Source of the DNA: Sphagnum compactum
Taxonomy: Eukaryota > Bryophyta > Sphagnopsida > Sphagnales
Length of the DNA stretch: 64,000 nucleotides
Reading direction: 5' to 3'
Assembly (NCBI GenBank): GCA_965153455.1
Contig: OZ234493.1
Coordinates: 32,788,213-32,852,212 of the forward strand
Position numbers and translations under genes: made by a program. The notes under the pieces are model-generated. The model made no database searches and was not told the origin of the DNA. It was given only the letters and a program-made list of their open reading frames with translations. The stretch's first letter is position 1. Every line of letters begins with the position of its first letter. Positions 57,801 through 64,000 of this stretch are shown here, one piece after another.

Positions 57801-59685
57801 CAATATCAACCCATCAAACATTCTTAGGTTTCTAAGTCTCAGGTGGGTGGCATTGCACCAGAAAGTATGGTTTTTCATACCAACTGCTATTTTAGCCCTG
57901 GGACTGACACATATGGGTTGCATTTGCAGAAAGAGCAATGAATTATAGATAGTACAAAAATATTGTAGTTCTTCTAGATTCAGAAAATGCTTTGACTAAT
58001 TGGAACTCTGTTGCTTCAGGTGGAGTCAGAAATTTTCTGTTTGCATGGAGGGCTGTCCCCAAGTATTGATTCACTGGACCACATTCGTGAGCTTGACCGA
58101 GTGCAGGAGGTGCCACATGAGGGTCCCATGTGCGATCTCCTCTGGTCTGATCCGGATGATCGCTGTGGCTGGGGAATTTCCCCTCGTGGTGCTGGTTATA
58201 CCTTTGGCCAGGTTAGGACTGCCTTCCTGCTGCTCTTTCCTTTTTGAATCAACTCAGATATGTGAGTGGTTGCCACAGAAGCTCAACTGTCTGAATTCAG
58301 TGGCAGTCTGTTACAAATGTTTCCTTGGAATAACAGATGGTTATGTTTCCTCTGTGAAGTTGTGGTAGGAAGTGCATTGCAGTGCAGGTGAATTATAGAT
58401 ATTTTCACCTTCTTTAACAAAGTGTTAGTTTGTGTTTTGTAGTCCTTCAAAATGTTGGCCTCATTCATGTTTTTGGAGCTGTCATGCTTGCATTTATGCT
58501 TTGCACTTTGGTCTTTCGTCTGTGCGTTCTGACATTTCCAAGTAACAAGTGATTGACCAGAGCTCCCCATGTCCTGGTAGCATCACTTTTATGAGACAGT
58601 TGTGCTGAAAGAGAGCATGTATGGTAGTTCTTGAGGGCTACATCTGGAGTTATATACCAAGAGAAGGCTGATTTGCAAGACTGTAGAAAACTTGCATTGT
58701 GACCATGCAAGCATCTGTTGGGCCTGGTGAGGCTAGTAAGAGGATCTGTTGGGGAAGAGGCATTGGACAGAGGGAGATTTGCAAGCTAACTCTGAGTGTA
58801 TGTGTTCTCAAATGGATTGAGGAAATGCACTGCTGAAGGGAGAAATGAAAGTATTCACTGCAGGACATTTCGGAGCAGTTCAATCAGAATAACAACTTAA
58901 AGCTGGTGGCACGTGCACATCAACTAGTTATGGAGGGCTACAACTGGGGACATGTATGTACCTTTTTGTTATCTCTGTGGTTGGGTATTTTCCTTCTTGT
59001 GCCACTATTGTTTGGGCAACTTGTTCCAAATGTTTACTCTTTGCCGATCTGGTCATTCCCAATGGCACTGAGAAAAAATGTGATTTATGGGGCAGGACCA
59101 TAAGGTTGTGACAATATTTAGTGCTCCCAACTACTGCTACCGTTGTGGTAAGTCACTAGCCTTTATCCAGCTCCCATTATTGATTTTGTGCCTTCTGCAC
59201 AGTCTCTTTTTGTGATGTAGGAAGAAGCATTTTTTCACATCCAGTGCTTCACAAATGACATGAACAGATGTGTTCAGTTGGTGAGCAGGAGATGTGGTTG
59301 TTCTTGGCACTTGTTGCTGCAGGTAACATGGCATCTATTTTGGAAGTAGATGATAACATGGGGCACACCTTCATCCAGGTCAATCCCATTCCAAGAATTG
59401 CTTCACTTTTTTCAAAAGTTTGAAGTTGTAGGTTGTCACTTGTGTTTGGTTCATGCCAGGTAGTGGCAATTTAGATAGGAGGCAAACCCCTCATCTTCGT
59501 CTGTAAATGCCCCTCAGAACCCCCCATCAACCTAAATGATAACTCAGATGTGTATTGAATCCAAGGAACTTTTGAGCAAAGAAGGTGACCTGGTAGGAGT
59601 GATGTTTGTTATGTGCCAGTTTGAACCTGCACCAAGACGAGGAGAACCAGATGTGACAAGGCGTACTCCAGATTATTTCCTTTAA
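54879..59685 (+). CDS. PP2A-C: Serine/threonine protein phosphatase 2A catalytic subunit
   Basis: Twelve exons: 54879-54971, 55727-55783, 55992-56075, 56250-56321, 56734-56805, 57028-57068, 57326-57392, 58020-58211, 58864-58953, 59096-59147, 59323-59378, 59620-59685. All phases close, giving 313 residues, the normal size. Metal- and phosphate-binding motifs are intact: GDIHG (60-64), GDYVDRG (88-94), GNHE (120-123), HGG (171-173), [11 protein letters not shown] and the C-terminal TPDYFL, whose last Leu is carboxymethylated in the family. The middle ([36 protein letters not shown]) marks PP2A rather than PP4 or PP6. The enzyme joins A and B subunits as the PP2A holoenzyme. An in-frame ATG 24 bp upstream (54855) would give 321 residues; 54879 was chosen for length. 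Intron 5 starts with GC (CAG|GCAGGT), because the nearby GT would break the frame. Intron 1 carries a 114-bp duplication. Confidence 0.96.
55015..55023 (-). promoter_or_regulatory. Telo-box in PP2A-C intron 1
   Basis: CTAGGGTTT just 44 bp after the intron 1 donor. First-intron telo-boxes near the transcript start occur in plants. Whether it acts here is unknown. Confidence 0.3.
55318..55550 (+). repeat. Tandem duplication, about 114-bp period, two copies, in PP2A-C intron 1
   Basis: TTCATGTGTCTCCTTGGAGG occurs at 55371 and 55485, each preceded by CCTTGTGTTGCTTTT...ACATGGGA(A/G)G and followed by TTGATGATGC and AGCCTGG/AGGCCTGG. This intron 1 duplication creates an open minus-strand frame with a repeated peptide, which is an artefact. 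Confidence 0.8.
55784..55815 (+). repeat. CTT microsatellite next to PP2A-C exon 2
   Basis: About nine CTT units begin within a few bases of the exon 2 donor (CAG|GTTTTCTTCTT), so a pyrimidine run sits directly downstream of a 5' splice site. Confidence 0.8.
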
Positions 59686-61670
59686 ATCTTGCACTAGGTT
59701 GTCCGTACTTATGAAGAATCACAGATTTGGGTTTCCATGTCAGCGTAGCTTGTAGACACTTGCCCTTGGTAGCTAGAAATAGGCTGCCATTGTGTGCCAT
59801 TGCTTTTTTGCTACATTGTGGTCATGATGCAACACTTTCTTTGGCTCAACTACCAGAATGTAATAGGATCTTGCTGATTGTTACAGGTGCAGCAACCCTT
59901 ACTGTAGTTTTCAATAACATGGTTGAAGCCATTCTCTTTTGCTAATTTATACAGTGCTGAGCACTTGTCAGACCACCAATTGATATATGGTTAAATGTAC
60001 TACTTGAGTGTGGTGGAACTGGAGCTGATTCATGCTAGCTATCAAATTTGTGATTTCCAGCAGGTGTTCCAAGTTTTAGAGTTGGTCATACTAGTTCTGT
60101 CACTACCAGAGAGGACAGTAAGATAGCATTGTGGATATTGGTGAAAATTGTTGTCGGGCATTCATTGGTGCAAACAGGTTTGCTTTTTAGGTTTTGGCTC
60201 TGTGAACACTGTGTAACAGGTTTTGGTTGATTCCATAGGACCAACTGTTGTAAGTGGCAGGCAAATCTTGTCCCCAAGGGCCTGACTGCTTGGGCAAGTT
60301 AATGAGCACATAAGCAGGATGATCAGATGGTAAAACACAGGATGATGTATAATGGGCAGATGGAACTGGAATTTGCTGGAGACATGCAATTCAAGTGAAG
60401 GAGTCAGACATGTTATATGTGTGGGAGTGCCAAATGGAGTTTATGGTAATGTGGATACAGGAGATCCCATCATGTAGTGAGAGTTGTTCAATTCAACACT
60501 GGATTGTAACACAGGCTTTCCTGCCACTATTGAACCTTTAGGTTGATGGTTGGCATTTGGGATGCTAGTGTGCAATATTTCATCCACATTGTCTTCAGAG
60601 ATGGTTGCTTATATTCTGACTGACACAAAGAGGAAGAAAACAAACATATTCAACCTTGCTCCTGCTTGAGTTATGTTTCTTACCCTGCTAATATCCTCTT
60701 GCCATATTAGGAGATGTCGGATATAGCTGAGATTATGCAATTCTATTGTTCATGAGAGCTCTATGATGGTGTCAATTGAATTAAGTTGTCTGTTGATTAG
60801 AAATTGCAGCTTTTATGATTACACAGCTCTACAAATTCATGTTGTTCAATCCAGCTTTCAAATGTGCAACAGTTCTGGGTCAATCTAGAAGAATTCTCCT
60901 CATTGTGATTCTTGAGCCATGTGTCTATGACTGCACCCACTGTTTTTGTCTTATCTGATTCAGACTGGAACCACAACAAATTGGATGGCTTCTGAAGCTA
61001 CCTGCAACTGTAGTCCTGCAAGACTGTCTTCACAGTCCAAGGTAGGATATGCATGATCCTCTCTTACTATGTCTTCTAAACAGCAATCATGAGCTTTGTA
61101 TAATTTGCATAGACATCATACCTTCAACAGAGATATAAAACCTCTGTCAGCTTCTTCTTGACATGATCTACTGGGCTGCCGACACAAGAAACAGGATACA
61201 GGAAACTGTCATCTCCAAGAACAGAAGTAATGATGCTACTACTGCCACAACCAAAACAAAGTGTCTTACAAAAGACATGCAATCAAGACAGTAGTGCAAC
61301 AAGGAAAAGAAGGGAGGTGATGAAGACAAGATGGCTTGTGCAAATTGCAAATCCAAATGTGTCATAAAACTAGAGTCCTCTTCTCAAGTGCTTCCAGCAA
61401 GCACTTGGGAAGGATGGGGTTTGTACAAGAAAGAGCTCATGCATGCCCTGGCTCTCATCAAACTGGCCTCTTCTTCTTCTTCTTCTTCTTATAGTTTCCT
61501 TCACTGATTTTTCTTCGTCTCAAATGATCTTTTTTCCCAAAATCCTCTTCTTGTGGTTTCCTTTTTCTGAATCTTCCTCTTGTCTCATCATGCCTTCCTT
61601 CCTTCCAGCGCTTGGCACACTCCCCTGGCCTGGTCTGATCTGATCCAGAGGTGCCAATCTCTTCCATCTG
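59686..61670. other. 3' flank of PP2A-C and intergenic DNA; no gene seen
   Basis: Only short frames without motifs. A CTT microsatellite lies at about 61472-61490. Some of this is 3' UTR of the two convergent genes on either side. Confidence 0.4.
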
Positions 61671-61912
61671 CTTAGAGGCATTGTCATTGGCTTTTTCCTG
61701 ACAATGGCACTAAGCAAAATGGCAAGAGGGGATGGGGGGGGAACAGGAGTTGTGGCAGGTGCGAGCCAGGAGTGGCTTTGCATCATCATCATCAATCCTT
61801 TCAGAGCTTTCTCCTCCTGCTGCTTGTTGCTCGTGTTCTTCTTCCTCTTCTTGCCACAGCTCTGCTTAGAGTCATTGTCATTGGCTTTTTCCTGGCAATG
61901 ACACTAAGCAAG
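61671..61912 (+). repeat. Direct repeat, 47-bp copies 194 bp apart
   Basis: Copies at about 61671-61717 and 61865-61911 share CTTAGAG(G/T)CATTGTCATTGG, then CTTTTTCCTG(A/G)CAATG(G/A)CACTAAGCAA. They lie in the 3' flank of the WW-like gene. Confidence 0.8.
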
Positions 61913-61948
61913 GCCTATGTCACATTCCTCCTCCCAAACCACCTCCCC

Positions 61949-63053
61949 TCACTCTTGCAAGGATTGTTCTCCACAGCTAGGGCATGAAGGGAATGAAAGT
62001 GATAGCATGACAAACATGGAGCAATGGCGACAACCCAATGCTACCATCCCCCTTGTCGTCCTCGTCTCCTCCTCCTCTCTGACATCATCCTCACCTTTCC
62101 GCTGCTTCTTTTTCTCTATGCTGCTATGTTCCACAGATTCCACCTCTCCTGCTCCGGACGAAGCTTGAGAAGAAGAAGGGTTTTCTTGTTCTCCTTCCTT
62201 CAAGCATCCAATATCCGATGGTGGTGCTTCTTCTTCTTCTTCTTCAGCAGTATGAGGCCCCTGCTGCGGAAACTCATTCTTGGGTGTGAAGCAGCGAGCT
62301 TGCGCTTTCAATACTAGAGCTCGCACGGATTCATCGACTTGTCGAACAAGCTCTCGGGGATCCTTTCTCGCTCGTTTGAAGGAACGCCAGTGGAAGTAGT
62401 AGAGCTCCCCCGTCTGCCACAAACCCCACACTTTGCTGATCAGCAGGCACGCATTATGTTAAGAAAGCCCAAGCTAACTAAGCTCAAGAAACAGGAATTG
62501 CTGAAGAATGTGTTTCCTTTTTTGCTACCTTCAGATCCAAGAACTGTTCCCAATCCTCCGGAAGAGGGGATTGCGTGTGAAGCTCCACCTCGATTCCGCT
62601 AGCATCAGCAACAGCAGTCGCAGCTTTCTCACATTGCTTCTTAAGAGTTTCTTCTTCTTCTTCTTCTTCTGCAGCTTCGTCCTCTTCCCCATCACGATCT
62701 GCTGCTGGGCAGGCACGTTTCCGTTTGCCAGGAGCCTCGTCGACACCACCACCACCATCGCTGGACCTCAGTACCTTCACCTGCTGCTGCATTAGTTCCA
62801 AGACCTCTTGCGGCCACGCCTGTGGCTTCACGCTGGCTGGCGGAGTTTGTCCCGGCGTAGCGGGAGAGAGAGGGGGAGGAGAGGAGCGGCAGCATTTCAC
62901 CGCCACCCCCGGCGGCTTACTCAGAGCAGCAGCATCCACGTTACTAGAGGGAGGAAGTGTAAGCGCCATTGAAGAAGAAGGCGGAGGCGGCGCGTGGGTT
63001 CGAAGCTCGAGTGTGGAGCAAATGCGAGGCGCTATTTTGCCTGACCTCCCCAT
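61949..63053 (-). CDS. Plant WW-like / CxxC zinc-ribbon protein
   Basis: Two exons on minus, 63053-62529 and 62413-61949, in phase 0 with GT-AG, give 329 residues. The N-terminal third is Pro/Ala/Ser-rich, then comes a Glu run (EEDEAAEEEEEEE). A WW-like module sits across the junction: VELHTQSPLPEDWEQFLDLK, then TGELYYFHWRSFKRARKDPR. A second acidic and Lys-rich stretch follows, and the C-terminus is a CxxC...CPxC motif (CRHCSMFVMLSLSF, then CPSC). This order matches a plant-only family with a WW-like domain and a C-terminal Cys motif (GCxxCLMYVML...CPKC type), mostly uncharacterised. Such WW modules bind Pro-rich peptides, so a nuclear adaptor role is possible. The start could instead be ATG 62969 (MALTLPPSS), giving 301 residues. 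The open frame continues upstream of 63053 only through low-complexity sequence. Confidence 0.8.
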
Positions 63054-63774
63054 TACAACAACCGTTTTCTTCTTCTTCCCAAAGCTTCTTGTTGTTGTAG
63101 TAGTAGTATTGGGTTCAACGCAACCAGGCGAAGAAGGAGAAGAAGAAGAAGAAGACACCAGTCGTAAGAAGCGCAACACATAACAAGAAGACTGCGACAA
63201 CACCAACACAAACTGCATAGCAAGCCAACAAAGGAACCAAGAGGATCCCAGGACAACCGACAAGCACCCACTACTACACACAACTCCACCCACTTATGAG
63301 CCAACAACAACAACAACACAATAGTAAACAAAGACACAGAGAAAGAAAACCAAAACACACACACACACACACTTGTACAAACACACCACAACAATAAAAC
63401 ACAAAACTGACTGCAGTTTATGAGAACTGAATTCAAACAGAAAATACACAACTGAAAAGCGGAGGAGAAGGAAAACAATCAAACATCAAGCACTCAAAGA
63501 AAGAAAGAAAGAAAGAGGGAGAGATACAAATCCAACTAACCCACCCAAATGGGAGAGAAAAAGGAAATGCAAAAGTAGGAAGGAAAAAGATCGAGAAAAA
63601 TAAGTAGAAATCGGCCCCCCACACACACACAACTAAACACGACAGATGGCAGATCTCGACAGAATAATTAAATAATAAAAGAGAGAGAGAGAGAGAGAGA
63701 GATTACAAATCTTGGGGAGAGAGAATTTCAAGCAGAGAATAGCAAAAGAGAAGGAAAACAAATTACCTAAACAA
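63054..63774 (-). other. Upstream region of the WW-like gene with microsatellites
   Basis: Purine-rich and AC-rich simple sequence: GAA runs near 63134-63155, AC repeat 63355-63372, GAAA repeat near 63495-63514, GA repeat 63681-63702. Probably the 5' UTR and promoter of the minus-strand gene. Open frames on minus upstream of ATG 63053 are low complexity. Confidence 0.5.
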
Positions 63775-64000
63775 ACAAGGGGTATGTTCACACTGTGGCC
63801 TTGCTGTCTACATTTAAAAGAATATTAAAGAAAAAGAAGAATTATGAAAATTCAAATATTTCACCATGCCAAAATATAATCTCCCAAAACAAATCCTCTA
63901 AAAGAAACCAAAATCCTTCAAGATATCATAACTCTATAACTCATCTCAAGTTTCATCACAAGTCAAAATATCATCATTCAAAAATCCTCATATAAAAATA
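63775..64000 (+). mobile_element. Third copy of family R1, cut by the window end
   Basis: Begins ACAAGGGG, then CACTGTGGCCTTGC, and follows the left arm at 19308 for its whole visible length (for example AAATATTTCACCATGC, CCTCTAAAAGAAACCAAAAT, CCTTCAAGATAT). It shows that R1 is a repeat family, not a structure unique to the 19-26 kb segment. Confidence 0.75.

Noticed and set aside
1-64000. tRNA, rRNA and CRISPR features
   Set aside because: Looked for by eye. No cloverleaf with good A and B boxes, no rRNA-like block and no regularly spaced short repeats with unique spacers were found.

Overview
The window reads as nuclear DNA of a land plant. The genes are interrupted by GT-AG introns of about 80 bp to 1.2 kb, intergenic DNA is AT-rich and full of repeats, and several proteins are eukaryotic or plant-specific: an augmin subunit, a plant-type membrane RING protein, a mitochondrial-type RecA and a plant WW-like/CxxC protein. 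I cannot place it further. A non-seed plant is possible, but nothing here proves it. No tRNA, rRNA, CRISPR array or bacterial operon was seen.

Layout, left to right. A short RING E3 gene (+, 1241-2561). About 10 kb of repeat DNA holding two tandem-repeat blocks and a dead PIF/Harbinger transposon: a frameshifted DDE transposase on + (about 6.78-8.30 kb) converging on a Myb/trihelix-like ORF on - (about 8.96-9.77 kb). A long unrecognised coiled-coil gene (+, about 12.7-19.08 kb, 5' end unresolved). A 7-kb segment bounded by inverted arms of one repeat family (19.31-26.35 kb) that carries a two-exon TMEM230-type gene (+). More repeat DNA, including a MITE-like element with 20-bp perfect terminal inverted repeats (27.78-28.37 kb). 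Augmin subunit 1 (-, 32.7-34.6 kb). UTP21/WDR36 with 18 exons (-, 37.2-44.6 kb). A Tim17-family-like gene with an in-frame TGA (+, 45.8-47.1 kb). About 4 kb of empty AT-rich DNA. A mitochondrial-type recA pseudogene (-, 51.3-54.0 kb) head-to-head with an intact PP2A catalytic-subunit gene (+, 54.9-59.7 kb). A WW-like protein gene (-, 61.9-63.05 kb). The window ends inside another copy of the inverted-arm repeat.

The genes do not form a pathway. They are mostly single-copy housekeeping functions: ribosome biogenesis, mitotic microtubule branching, phosphatase signalling, protein turnover and membrane trafficking. What links them in the sequence is promoter style, with telo-box motifs (AAACCCTA) close to most starts, and a high density of short two-to-four-copy tandem duplications near genes. 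Exon boundaries given here were read by eye. For AUG1, UTP21, PP2Ac, TMEM230, RING and WW the phases close exactly from start to stop. For the recA copy they do not, which together with four stop codons marks it as a pseudogene.
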